A stretch of DNA of 64,000 nucleotides, taken from the NCBI GenBank assembly GCA_947646735.1, contig CANTFK010000868.1, forward strand, positions 124,001 to 188,000, written 5' to 3'. Position numbers and translations under genes: made by a program. The first letter of the stretch is position 1. Each line of letters begins with the position of its first letter. Source of the stretch: Peronospora farinosa (taxonomy: Eukaryota > Oomycota > Peronosporomycetes > Peronosporales > Peronosporaceae). The notes below the pieces were generated by a model. The model saw only the letters and a program-made list of their open reading frames with translations. It did not search any database and was not told the origin of the DNA. This document shows, in pieces, positions 10,183 to 20,519 of the stretch.

Positions 10183-10781
10183 AAAGTTGTTGAAGTCTGC
10201 TGTCTTTTCAAAACAACGAAATCTCAACCTCTTGTAAACCCGAACACTGAATATCTGAAGTCTAGTGACAATGGTTTGCATGACCTAGTAGCAATGAATG
10301 TACATGTGCATCTTATAAAGGAAGGTCGTTGACATAAAAAAACGACAGGCAAAGCCACTGTAGGGGCTGTGTTCAAGGCACAGCGTTGGCAAAGAAGCCA
10401 GTGACGGTATAGCATTTGCCCGGGTATAGCTTACAGGATCGGCAGCTCCGTCAATGTCGCACTGCGTCCCCTACAGTATCACTTGACCCGCCGGTAGTTT
10501 GCTACTAACTCTTAGCTACAAGACCGAACTTCTGCACAAAGCTGAAAAAAGACAGCAGGTCATTCATGCAACAACTTGAACTTGCATGTCGTGCTCTCAT
10601 CTCGGACCAGTGTTTGTTCATCGCTGACCGTTTCTTGGGCTTTCAGCATCTCTACATTGAAAAATCAGAAAAACATACGTACGTACTAGAACAAGCATAC
10701 GCTGCACTATCTCCCCTCAGACCAATCGGTCATTCCTGAACTCGCTTCGAGACTTGCAAGACCACATAAACTTCCTTCACT
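10183..10781. other. intergenic, promoter of the GPI-type gene
   Basis: No convincing gene. The stretch just before 10782 contains a pyrimidine-rich TCATTCCTGAACT segment that loosely resembles the oomycete initiator. Confidence 0.4.
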
Positions 10782-11228
10782 ATGCGTGTCCGCACCTGCT
10801 TCGTCTTCATTGCGCTCGCTGCCGTAGCGGCCGCCGAAGTCGCAATTGTCGATGACCTTGCCAACAAAGCCACCGATTCGGCTACCAGCGCTGCTAACGG
10901 TGTGGTGACCGACACTACCGACGCAGCGAAAGATACGGCTGCTGGCGTTGCTAGCAATGCGGTGCACCATGCGTTCAACTCTACCGGCAATGCGTTGCAA
11001 GATGCTGCTGACGCTACCGGCAATGCGTTACATCATGCTGCTAATTCTACTGGCAATGAGGTGCAAGATACTGCTGAAGCTGCTAACAGCAAGCTTGACG
11101 ACAAGGACAATAAGGCTGGCCCCACTCCCGTTTCTGGCTCTTCGACGGCTGCTTCGATGCATCAGTCTTCAATCGTTATCATGACGACTCTTGCTGTTGC
11201 TGGACTCACACTGATGAACTTCGTCTAA
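10782..11228 (+). CDS. secreted, probably GPI-anchored 11-mer repeat protein
   Basis: A 148-residue protein. Residues 1-18 form a clean signal peptide (CFVFIALAAVAAA core), and the C-terminus is a hydrophobic tail (IVIMTTLAVAGLTLMNFV) after a small-residue Ser/Ala stretch, as expected for GPI attachment. The middle is rich in Ala, Asn, Thr and Asp and contains three consecutive 11-residue units: TGNALQDAADA, TGNALHHAANS, TGNEVQDTAEA. Eleven-residue periodicity is typical of LEA group 3 and other amphipathic-helix repeat proteins. Several N-x-S/T sites are present. No homologous family is recognised; it could be a cell-wall protein or an apoplastic effector candidate. Confidence 0.7.
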   Translation: MRVRTCFVFIALAAVAAAEVAIVDDLANKATDSATSAANGVVTDTTDAAKDTAAGVASNAVHHAFNSTGNALQDAADATGNALHHAANSTGNEVQDTAEAANSKLDDKDNKAGPTPVSGSSTAASMHQSSIVIMTTLAVAGLTLMNFV

Positions 11229-11925
11229 GCTAGCACACAGAAGTCCATGTACTCAGACACTCTAGAGGTATTAAATCAACTCATTCGAGTGTTCACTTGA
11301 AGAATTGAAGACCAGGAACTTGTTGTACTATAGCCATCACTATATCTGCAGCGAATGAGGTCGCCACGGGACGAATCACTTACAGTAACTCCTTTTACGT
11401 TGGTCGTGGTACTGAAATACTGCGTCTTGGTTTGTAATCACACTGCTGCTATTTTACAGCGTGCAAGGTCTATCAATATGCGTCTAGTAACATCCCCACT
11501 CCACTATCCACAGCATGCAAGATCATCAGTCTTATACGCTCGTCGATCCGCGACGAACGTACGCTTTCATATCAAGCCAAACTAAATGGTAGGACACCGC
11601 GTGTTCACATTGATCATGACGCTACTTAAAGAATGCCTTCTCGGTCTATTACGATACAAATAAACTTATCGTCCCACACCAACTGCTTCATCGTCCTCTC
11701 TTCTTTATACAGCGCTGGCATTCTCCCTGGTCATCAAAGAAGTATGGCAAGATGAAGGACAATCACAAAAGTGTTCCGCTTCTAACTCATTATGCATGCT
11801 TTTAATGTGATGAAGTAACATCATCCTTTCAAGAGAACACTCGCTTGAGGACGACTCGTATTTTACTCTAGGCCAAACCATATCAAGCCGTCAATCCCAT
11901 TCCGTCGTGAGCTGCCTTCTGCAAA
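11229..11925. other. intergenic, converging 3' ends
   Basis: Separates the converging ends of two small secreted-protein genes. Only chance open frames. Confidence 0.5.
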
Positions 11926-12339
11926 TTAGACAAGGAGATTGATGATGGCGATGGCAGCTATCGAAGCCAGAGCGATGCTAGGCGTCACATGCGTCAAGGC
12001 GGACGTGGCTGACGCTGATTTAAGAGCCGAGGTCGAGTCGCCAGGTTTCGAACTGCTTGCAGGCGAGCTCGGATTCGGGGTGTTGATGGGTGTCTCAGTC
12101 GTTACTTTGCTGATGCTGTCCGAGATGGCGCCCGTATTGTGGATGACGGGAGCCTTCGCATCGGTGGTTGCTTCGTTCGTGTCAGTCGGTGGTTCATCCT
12201 TTTCGTTCGTGATCTTGGGGGAATTTTCAACAATGGCTTGGGCGGCCACATCAGCCGGGTCTGGATTAGCCGAAACCAGACACGTCAGTGCCATGAGAGC
12301 CAAAGTCAGCAAGGTGACGTACGTCATGAAGCGAACCAT
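11926..12339 (-). CDS. small secreted, probably GPI-anchored protein
   Basis: A 137-residue protein with an N-terminal signal peptide (YVTLLTLALMALTCLVSA, cleavage probably before NPDP), a Ser/Thr/Pro-rich, probably extended and O-glycosylatable middle, and a hydrophobic C-terminal tail (IALASIAAIAIINLLV) suited to GPI attachment. It has no cysteines after the signal peptide and no RxLR-type motif. It converges with the gene at 10782, which shares the same overall plan (signal peptide, low-complexity body, hydrophobic tail) but no clear sequence similarity. Probably a cell-surface protein of unknown function. Confidence 0.65.
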   Translation of the reverse strand: MVRFMTYVTLLTLALMALTCLVSANPDPADVAAQAIVENSPKITNEKDEPPTDTNEATTDAKAPVIHNTGAISDSISKVTTETPINTPNPSSPASSSKPGDSTSALKSASATSALTHVTPSIALASIAAIAIINLLV

Positions 12340-13331
12340 GGTAAGGGGGTTCGTTATCTGTTAGTTGAGAAGTTTGTAAGGTCTCGGTGCTGTAGAGCGT
12401 CGTTTTTTGAGTGAACGAGCGTCACAGACGATCAGAGCTCTATTTTAAACAGTAGTAGTCACAAGCGATCGACAGTGCAAAAGTTGATAAAGGCTGTGCA
12501 AACAACGACCAGATTCTCCATCTGCTGGCGTCAAAGATGCAAGTCGGGATGCGTAAGCCCGTTTCTGAATACCGACTCGAAACCCTGAACAGAGAGGAGC
12601 TGTTGGGTAGCCTATTTCTGCTTGAGGGAGTCTCTATCACAAGAAAGCAATAACGGATTGTAGGTATGCATCGCAGATTGTATGACAACCTTTGGAGAGA
12701 ACTCGATGCCAAGTCTTTACAGTTGAGGGGAAAGACGGTAAGATTCGATCTGAAAGCAACCGCAGATACCCCAGCAGGAAAAACGCGATAATGCCGTCAC
12801 ACCTCGATGGCACCAGCTCATGGAAGCAATCGCTAGCGATTATTGCAGGGCGTGTAGTACATTGTCTATCTCGTCAGCCATTCCAATACCTATCATGAAC
12901 GTCGATTTGACATTCGTGCGAGTGTCCATTTCCAGTCCTCGAGTTTATAAAGAGACAACATGATCTTTAGTATCAAGTAGTATAGTTGTGGCGCTCGGCG
13001 GGCATCCGCTGTTGCATCGAGTAGCGGTGCGCGGGGGGGGGGGTCTAACCTGCATATACACGAATACACATCGTATACTATTTTGTAAAGGTCGTACTTA
13101 ATTTGAATAATACAATACCAAGACAGTTGATGCTCGTGTCCTTCTGCCGCGTCTCATTTCATGGCTTCGTATTATCAATCGCAGGTGTAGACAACACTTG
13201 ATTTCCTCGAAAATGAGTCCCAATATTAATGGCTTGCACCTCCAAGTCCAATTGTACCATGCAAATTGCTTCATGGTCCGGAATCCATTGCTTTATCTGC
13301 AGTCTTTTACTCATCATCTACAGCTCGGACA
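12340..13331. other. intergenic with a G homopolymer
   Basis: No gene recognised. It contains an 11-base G run near 13033-13043, a likely site of length variation or sequencing error. Confidence 0.5.
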
Positions 13332-13907
13332 ATGGGGTTACTAGACTTTGGCACTTGTACAATTCACATGGCCAAGTCACACCGTTTTTCTCGATTCTCT
13401 GAGCGCGAACCATCACTCGATCAACAAAATGATAGCAAGGAGCAGCACTCTAAGCACGCAGTAGACGAACGTCCCACAAAACGGATACGCAGAAATGTAG
13501 ACTCGAGTACTACGTGCGCTCCTGAGCAGTTGCACTGCCGTTATGCCAACAAGAAATGTCTAAATCCGCGTGCTGTTAAGCGCACGGGTGGCCTGCACAC
13601 CTTTTGTGCCATGCACCGTGCCAATGCCAATCGTAATCAGCGACGGTTGGACATGCGCAAGCGCATGGCTCGACAAGCCTTGAAAACAAAAGACGTAGAA
13701 GCTCAACTGCCTTCGATCCTCGATACAAATACTTCTCGCCAACAAGCAGATTTAGTGACAGAAGTCGTAGTGTCGAACCCGTCTCCTTCAAGCCAAGACA
13801 TCGATCCACGTTTGGAGCCGCTGCGCTCGCCCACACCACTTCAGGAAGAAGACATTACGACTTTGATCGCGCTTTTCCTACCCCACTCCTGTATCTTTCG
13901 ATACTGA
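13332..13907 (+). CDS. small Cys/His protein, family copy A (possible frameshift)
   Basis: A 191-residue frame starting at MGLLDFG; MAKSHRF at 13368 is an alternative start. The core at about residues 65-105 has the pattern C-x6-C-x15-C-x2-H followed by AxANxNQRR and a strongly basic tail, shared with the genes at 15495 and 18459. The spacing looks like a small zinc-binding module distantly reminiscent of plant WRC fingers, but no named family is assigned. A basic stretch (RPTKRIRRN) precedes it, so nuclear location is likely. The frame ends at 13907, yet a second frame running to a stop at 13996-13998 continues with a plausible acidic sequence (PVSFDTELDSEPQ), suggesting a one-base indel near 13870-13880. 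Confidence 0.6.
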   Translation: MGLLDFGTCTIHMAKSHRFSRFSEREPSLDQQNDSKEQHSKHAVDERPTKRIRRNVDSSTTCAPEQLHCRYANKKCLNPRAVKRTGGLHTFCAMHRANANRNQRRLDMRKRMARQALKTKDVEAQLPSILDTNTSRQQADLVTEVVVSNPSPSSQDIDPRLEPLRSPTPLQEEDITTLIALFLPHSCIFRY

Positions 13908-13998
13908 ATTGGATTCCGAACCACAGAAGGTGGTACAGGTGCTAACGATCCAAACAGAGCGAGTACGTACACCGCAGCTCGACCTCATACATGCGTAG

Positions 13999-15494
13999 AA
14001 GACGTATATTTAAACGAAGCAATGTGCCCGACGGCTGCATTAGGCAGTAGACACGTACACAGCAAATTCCCTTTTCTCTCATTTGGAGGTATACCTGCAT
14101 TGTTCAAATCGAAAAGACTAGGACCGTGGCCGTTTACATGCTTAACAACTGACATGAGGACTCTCCTTTGCTTTCATAAGATTAGATAACGATACAACCA
14201 AGCTTTAATATGAACTGGTATGGATGAATACATTCCTTTGCTGCAACGTCATGGTGCATTTGGTAATGATTCAGTAGGACTTTTCATTCATGCCACATAT
14301 CGAATAGCTGAATGGCCAAGGTCGTAGTCATTAGTAGCGATTAATGTACTAGCTCGGGATCCATGTTTGGTTACAGGACTTGTAAAGACCTTGTCCGTCG
14401 AGTATACGACAAAAACAAAATGGTTCGTTCGAATGAATGCCAGAATTCATTATGCTTCGATTATCATTTCGGTGGTGTTGTCACCTCGCGGGCCTTGTCT
14501 GATGCACGATGCACATGGAGCCGGTCGGTACCTATATGTACACACACCTAAAGCTTATGCGTGCCATTCATTTTCGATACTGATATCGTTTCGTGCACTT
14601 GCAATCGGGGTATAATCGAACAAATATATCAAACTATTTTGCTCGATACACGTCCAGGTAGCAAGCGACGCCTGAAGCAATTCAATGAGGGACCAACTTT
14701 AGAACAACGACAAAGTTTTAGTACTTGCTGCCGGGCAAAAAGTCCGGTTCGCTGGGTGCCGCTGCGATGCGCGTGCACAAGAAAGGATCAAAAACGAACG
14801 CCGCCGAAGTCTCCGCCTTATCATGGAAATTGCGTGCGTTTTTGCCACGGTCTTCCGTAACAGCGCTACTGGATTTTTAGCTTGTAGAGCGAGAGCCTCA
14901 TGTTTAGTCCAAGCTGAAGCTCAATGAACGCGTCGCGATAAGTCGAAGAAATCAGGTGTGGCGTGCGATTCGACTGAGCGGTACAGCGACAGAATCAACT
15001 TTAAACGCAATAGGAGACTCGCAACGGCACTGTTCGTTGTATTGAAGACGAACATAACGATAAAAATTCCGTGAGACTCGTTTTGATGGGATGCCAAGGT
15101 GGCAATGACGTCAGTGTTGTTGTTCGCGATCATGTGTACATTCGAAACCATATATTAACAAGGCACATGGGATATCAGTACGATCACGACGCCGAGTCCA
15201 TCTCACTTGTGGCCTGACCCTGAACAACTGAGCTTCTATAGTATAGCATATCAAAACTAACAGGTAGATTAGAAAATGTAGGTCCTGAAACAATTCTGTA
15301 TCTAGTAAAACAACCATCCATTTTGTATGAATTGTTCCAAGAATATATAGTATACAAGAGAATCCATTTGACAGTACGGTAGATCCAAGCAAGCGGAGAT
15401 AAACGTGGCTGTGCAGTACACGAAAGTCTCTGCTGGCTTCTCGAAGTCAATCATCAAGTTTTCTCAAGCCAGTCAGTACCCCCTCCCTCGAACG
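13999..15494. other. intergenic, nothing recognised
   Basis: About 1.5 kb with only chance frames on both strands. No further copy of the Cys/His family is visible here. Confidence 0.5.
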
Positions 15495-16157
15495 ATGGAC
15501 CACCTGCTGAATGACGTGTCCCCAGACGATGCCACCGATGAAGTTGTTACCAAAAACGAGACCGTCAACGTTAATGGGTCGCTTGTGGTTGCATCGCAGA
15601 CACTACCCTATTTGGTCACCCAGCTTGCCAACTCTGTCGTTTGTCCCGATAGTTCTGCTGCTAGTTTGGGGCTACAAATGCTCTCGGCTGCCGCACCGTC
15701 CGTGTTGATGTCGTTTCCGAAATCACCTCCACGTCTACCACCTATTAGTCTCTTAACAGCTGCTGCTGCTGCATTGCAGCCGATGCAATGTCTGACGCCA
15801 GCTCCGTCCCAGCCACACCGGTTATGTCCTATGAAGACCCCGTTGCAAGCTACGGTGGACTCGTTCTCCGCCCACTCTTCGTTCATCAACTGCCCCCAAG
15901 CCGAGGACATGCTGTGTCGCTACCGCAATAAGAAATGTGGCTATCCTCGCGCCATTAAGCGCAATGGGGAGCGTCATAACCTGTGCGAACATCACCGTTC
16001 TAAAGCTAATCAGAATCAACGTAAACTCGAGGGCAAACGACGTGTCAAGAAGCGGTTGATGCAACGTGTGGCGATCCAAGTTGTGAATGCAAAGAAGGTG
16101 GTCGTATCGCCGGAGAACGAGATCAATTTTGCTTTGTATGGTGATGCACTTGTATGA
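15495..16157 (+). CDS. small Cys/His protein, family copy B
   Basis: A 220-residue protein from the first ATG (MDHLLNDV). The N-terminal 130 residues are Ser/Thr/Pro/Ala-rich and low in charge. At about residues 137-185 lies the family core: CRYRNKKC, then RAIKRNGERHNLCEHH, then KANQNQRK with a basic KGRR-like tail. Spacing C-x6-C-x15-C-x2-H and the invariant RA-x-KR-x-G-x-x-H are identical to copies A and C, so the metal-ligand pattern is under constraint. Intronless. The basic tail suggests nucleic-acid contact; function unknown. Confidence 0.65.
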   Translation: MDHLLNDVSPDDATDEVVTKNETVNVNGSLVVASQTLPYLVTQLANSVVCPDSSAASLGLQMLSAAAPSVLMSFPKSPPRLPPISLLTAAAAALQPMQCLTPAPSQPHRLCPMKTPLQATVDSFSAHSSFINCPQAEDMLCRYRNKKCGYPRAIKRNGERHNLCEHHRSKANQNQRKLEGKRRVKKRLMQRVAIQVVNAKKVVVSPENEINFALYGDALV

Positions 16158-17584
16158 GAGACGAGAGGCAGAGATGAAAAGAGAGGGAACACGTCTTGAT
16201 AACACTTGGAGGTTCGGAGTTTACACTAGGTTAGGTTCCTATCTGAGCTCTTGCATCATTAGTATTGAAATGCAAATTTGGCCTTAATTTATGCAAGTGG
16301 TGGATAAGAGATGAATACGTGCTAGCATGTTATAGTTTCAAATCAGGAAAATGTTCTACTGGCAATTGTACAGTATCCGCTCAGTTGGTACGAGGTCGTA
16401 TAATGTGTTACACACTCTAACATTTTAGGGATGCAGTTATTGCAGGAAATAAGTGCGTAGTCTGGACGTTCTAAATAGCTCACTAAGACCAAGGACTTGT
16501 GGACTGCTGTTCACTACAGCTCCGAAAGCACCCATTGTTTTTTTTTGTAAGATGCTGTATAGTTAGTTACAGCCGTGATTGAAAAATACATTGCGATGTT
16601 TTTACTACGGTGAAAAGTAAAGATTTGAGTTGCTCAGCATGACCAAAGTTTATTTTGGCATTCATTGAACCTCAACAGCGCAGCTCCTCGGTCTAAGCTT
16701 CGATCTTAGAGTAAGTTTCGCATAAGAAGCTTTTTTGTGGTGCTTGAGGGCCTGCCAAGTCAAAGGCTGTGAGCTAAGTTTTGGCCAACTCAAAGAAGAA
16801 AATTCCACTCATTTTGGAGGTGATCGGGTCGCGGGAGATGCTACTACCACTAAGGACGCAATCCGCCCACGCCATCTTGTTAGCTGATCCACTTTCCGAC
16901 GATCGGTCGAATCATCGATACGCTTAGAGGGACTAAAACTTCAATCACGTCTGCTACCGTCAACTTTGTCGGATTATAAACTAAAATAGATGATAGTGAA
17001 GCATCGATACTATGATCATTGTGTTCCGTGGTCCAGTCAACGTTCATGGCAGCATATTCTTGTTATCTGAACAGTTTTTTGACATCTCTGAACACAATCG
17101 TGCTCCCAATGTATTGGACCTCGTCGCGCGAAACGAGGCTGCTTCTGTGGGATTTGCTGATCAAGCATCCGTTCATATTGAAAGGGGCGAGATAGACCTC
17201 GTCATCTTCAATGTACATAACGGACTCGAGTATAATCAAATTGCTGCACCGAGGACTCGCCACTCCCATGTTCAACAATGCGGTGTTGCTGTGTGAGACG
17301 GCTTCAAACGGGTATTGCCGCTTGAGGTTAAAGTCGTATCGGATTCCTATGTTCCGATCTCACATCTCATCCGACGCAACACGATCCACATCTGCTTATG
17401 ACCCTTAAACACGTTTCGAGACCAAGCAATGCATTGACGATATTAGATACCGTCTTGTGCTTCATCCTTTGATGGGCAAACTTCTTAAGTCCCAATCGAC
17501 TGCCTCACTGAAGCAGCCAGCAATCATAGTATTCACAGGATGAACTTATGTACAAGAGCTTCCACTGCATGCATCTCCAATCCT
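16158..17584. other. intergenic, nothing firm
   Basis: Frames at 17012-17296 (plus) and 17063-17278 (minus) overlap each other, and neither shows a motif. No repeat boundary seen. Confidence 0.45.
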
Positions 17585-17682
17585 TAACATGTACTTCTGC
17601 GAACGTGTCAGATTCTGAAATGAATGCAAAGCTGCACAATCTGTGCAAAACCCACCGCGAAAGGGCAATTATCAGCTAAGTC
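17585..17682 (+). pseudogene. relic of the Cys/His family
   Basis: Reading from about 17618 gives AKLHNLCKTHRERA and then a stop. This matches the second half of the family core (GERHNLCEHHRSKAN in copy B, GELHSFCQMHRERAN in copy C). The first half of the core is not recoverable in one frame and there is no start codon in context, so this is a decayed fourth copy sitting between B and C. Confidence 0.55.
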
Positions 17683-18458
17683 GCTTCGACGTCAGGTTCC
17701 GACAATGCCACCAGCTCGCTAAAGACGACCCACCCTCTTTGAAGCGTTAGATCTCCCCACCCGATCCTCGAACCGGATTTGGACAGCTCTTCGACCACGA
17801 GCGAAAGCCAGTATTGTTGTTTCTGAAGAGCTGTTGATGAAACAGCGACGCTGTCAAATTATTAAGTCGTTCAATGTAGACTTCACTTCGTTTGCTCTGG
17901 TGCATTCCCTGGCAGCCACATCCATGAGTCAACACTTTTGCATAAAGCGTGAAAAACTCTGCGCGCGCGGCTATAGTGTGCCAACTCAAGTACGGATCGC
18001 GATGCTACTGCATCGCGATTTGTATATTTCGTCGGCAAAAAGACATACGCCTCAATGCTACCGACGACATTCTTTGGGACCTCTTGGCCTCGTGCGCGAG
18101 AGGTGGTACTGCTGGTTTTTACCGTGCAAAGCTTGTGATACATGGATCAACTTTCCCACCAAGTCCAGCGTGAAGATTAAGTGGCCGCTGGACGAGGTGC
18201 GTGGCATAGGTACAGCTTCTTGTTGTCTATCATGAAGTGGCTGCTTCTTTGACTTGCAAAGTGTGCATCCATCCATTGCCGTGGTCTGGTTGACACTTCT
18301 AGTGCTGTCAGCCACTGTATACCTACATCGTAGCGGTCTCAGTTCCCGGCTTCTCTCTTTCGCCCGTCTCCCGTCTACGTCAGGTCCCACCAGGGCCTGT
18401 TACCACTCGCAATGAGGGAGATCAGCACTCGCGCTTTTCCACTACAGACCACATCACA
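17683..18458. other. intergenic, promoter of copy C
   Basis: Overlapping chance frames only. Confidence 0.4.
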
Positions 18459-18989
18459 ATGGACACGAACCAACTACGAGTGTTGCTTGACGAGGACGGA
18501 CACAAACTCGTCCAGTTACCTACAGGTGGTCGAGTCGCGGTACCGTACGACCCGCTCTACGCAGCGGAGCAAGCTGCCGCTGAAGCTGCTCGAGCCATTG
18601 ATCCACCCGATGAACTACGGTGCAAATACAAAAGCACGCGTTGCTTGAGCTCACGCGCCAAGAAGCGAAATGGCGAGCTGCATAGTTTTTGTCAAATGCA
18701 CCGTGAACGTGCCAACCAGAATCAGCGCAACTCGGAGCAGCGCAAACGGAGCACCAAGACACGAACTCGACGGACCTCACAGCAGCACAAGCTTACGAGG
18801 AATCAATGGGATCCAGATTTGACTGACCAAGATGAGGAAAAACACTTTGGCCATTTGAGTCTAGGACCACCTCCTTTTCACCTCCCCGAACCGCTTCAAG
18901 GTGACGATAGTCCTCATCCAGAACCAACTTATGACGAATTAAAAGAGACTGCGATGCTATTGAGCTTCTCCGACCATGACCGCGAGTAA
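18459..18989 (+). CDS. small Cys/His protein, family copy C
   Basis: A 176-residue intronless protein. The family core lies at about residues 51-92: CKYKSTRC, RAKKRNGELHSFCQMH, RANQNQR, followed by a long Arg/Lys/Thr-rich basic tail (QRKRSTKTRTRR) that could act as nuclear signal and nucleic-acid contact. The C-terminal 60 residues are acidic and Pro-rich. Spacing of Cys and His matches copies A and B. Same orientation as the other copies, consistent with tandem duplication. Function unknown; a small zinc-binding nuclear protein is the best guess. Confidence 0.65.
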   Translation: MDTNQLRVLLDEDGHKLVQLPTGGRVAVPYDPLYAAEQAAAEAARAIDPPDELRCKYKSTRCLSSRAKKRNGELHSFCQMHRERANQNQRNSEQRKRSTKTRTRRTSQQHKLTRNQWDPDLTDQDEEKHFGHLSLGPPPFHLPEPLQGDDSPHPEPTYDELKETAMLLSFSDHDRE

Positions 18990-20519
18990 ATAGAGTCAAT
19001 CAGTTTATAGCTTCATGTCGTACCGTGTTCAACATGATCATTATTTGTTCACTTTATCTGAGCTCGTGTGTTTTTATCCGGATATACACATTCACTAAAG
19101 TCTCCGTTATACAAATAAGGTACCCAAATAGTCAAAACCTATTCCCTTCAGTACCGCAAGGATTTGTAAAAACCCTTATCTTAAGATCGAAACGAGTAAA
19201 TGATGGACCCTTTATACCGAATAGACTGAAATTTAGACGAGAGGACTCTAATTTATAGTCATAAAAATAGGATAAAGAACTTTATTGCTTACACAGGAGC
19301 TGTAAACGAGACTAAGGCAGAAGAAGCAGAGCAGATGATGTCGGGTTCAAGTTTACGACCTGGAAGAAAAAAGGCTCAGATGGAAGCATTGGACAGGACA
19401 TTAAGAGCCTCGTATGGTCATGAAGTCTTGGATGAAAAACGACGAGTACTGAAATAGTTGGCTGCATACGAAAGATGGACTTGCAACCAAAGGATTTCGA
19501 TATCATGAGATATAGGACCATCTTGTGGTTGACGGAGATGTACAATGAAAATTGTGGTCGGTTGTGCTGACGGAGTACAATACCAAGTGTGAGGAAGAAA
19601 AACAAATGCGCTGGAAGATCAAACTTGAGTTCATGGTTAGAGTTGATCAGTTCTTTGGTGATGGTAAACAGATAGAGCAGTAGTAAGTGATCAAGAAAGA
19701 AGGCTGAGTCGTAGAGTCACAGGTTGACGCATGTGTCTTTTGAAGGCTTTGGGCACCACTCCTAACGATACTATCTGCCTTTGTTCAACCGACTCTTGCA
19801 GTTGTGATAACTGCAGCATCTATTGCATTGTCGACAGTGCGTCTATTGAAGCGCGGAGAAGCAACATTCACCATTTGTTGACGGTGAGCTAGAACGGGTG
19901 TAAGCATCACATGTACCGCAACCATTGTAGATCGAGTGGATGCGTTGCTTACGCTTGTTTTATGGACTGATGTGGTGGTCTCTTGGGTGGCGGCTTGGGC
20001 TTGATCTGGGTTAAGCGCTGCAATTATCTTGTTGCGCAAAATGGATCTACTAGCTCGAGCAGTGCATGTCCTGGTGAAGTGCTCTCATGATGCAGAGCGC
20101 CTGATCGGAAAGACCTTGCTTAGTGCAAACGACCGAGATTGAAGGTGTAGCCCAAGGTTAGAACATAGCGAGATGACGCTTTCATTTCCCTACCATTTGG
20201 ACGGCATTGTCCGAGTAAGTATGCAGAAGTGGCAAAAAGACAAGTTGTGCCAATACGGTGATGTTTTAACGAGTTGGGTGACTTGTTCCTACGAACTCAT
20301 CGTTGACGTGCTGGCTTCCGAGAGCCAGTACTCAGTGGGTGAACAATACGTGTTTCATTTTGTTCTGGAGCTCGAATGAAGGGCTAGTATCCAATCTGTC
20401 ACGGGGATAACCTTTCTTTTGCATCGTTCAGTCGGGGGGAGGGACATATCACGTGGTTCTCAATGAATATGGTGAGCAGTGCAAACTATGATGCCTTTTT
20501 TTCTACGTCTGACGCGTCA
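18990..20519. other. gene-poor stretch
   Basis: No gene recognised. It adjoins a decayed copia element on its right and may include further unrecognisable parts of it, but I could not find a reverse-transcriptase motif. Confidence 0.4.

Noticed and set aside
17012..17296. 94-codon plus-strand frame
   Set aside because: A frame of similar length lies opposite; neither has a motif or signal peptide.
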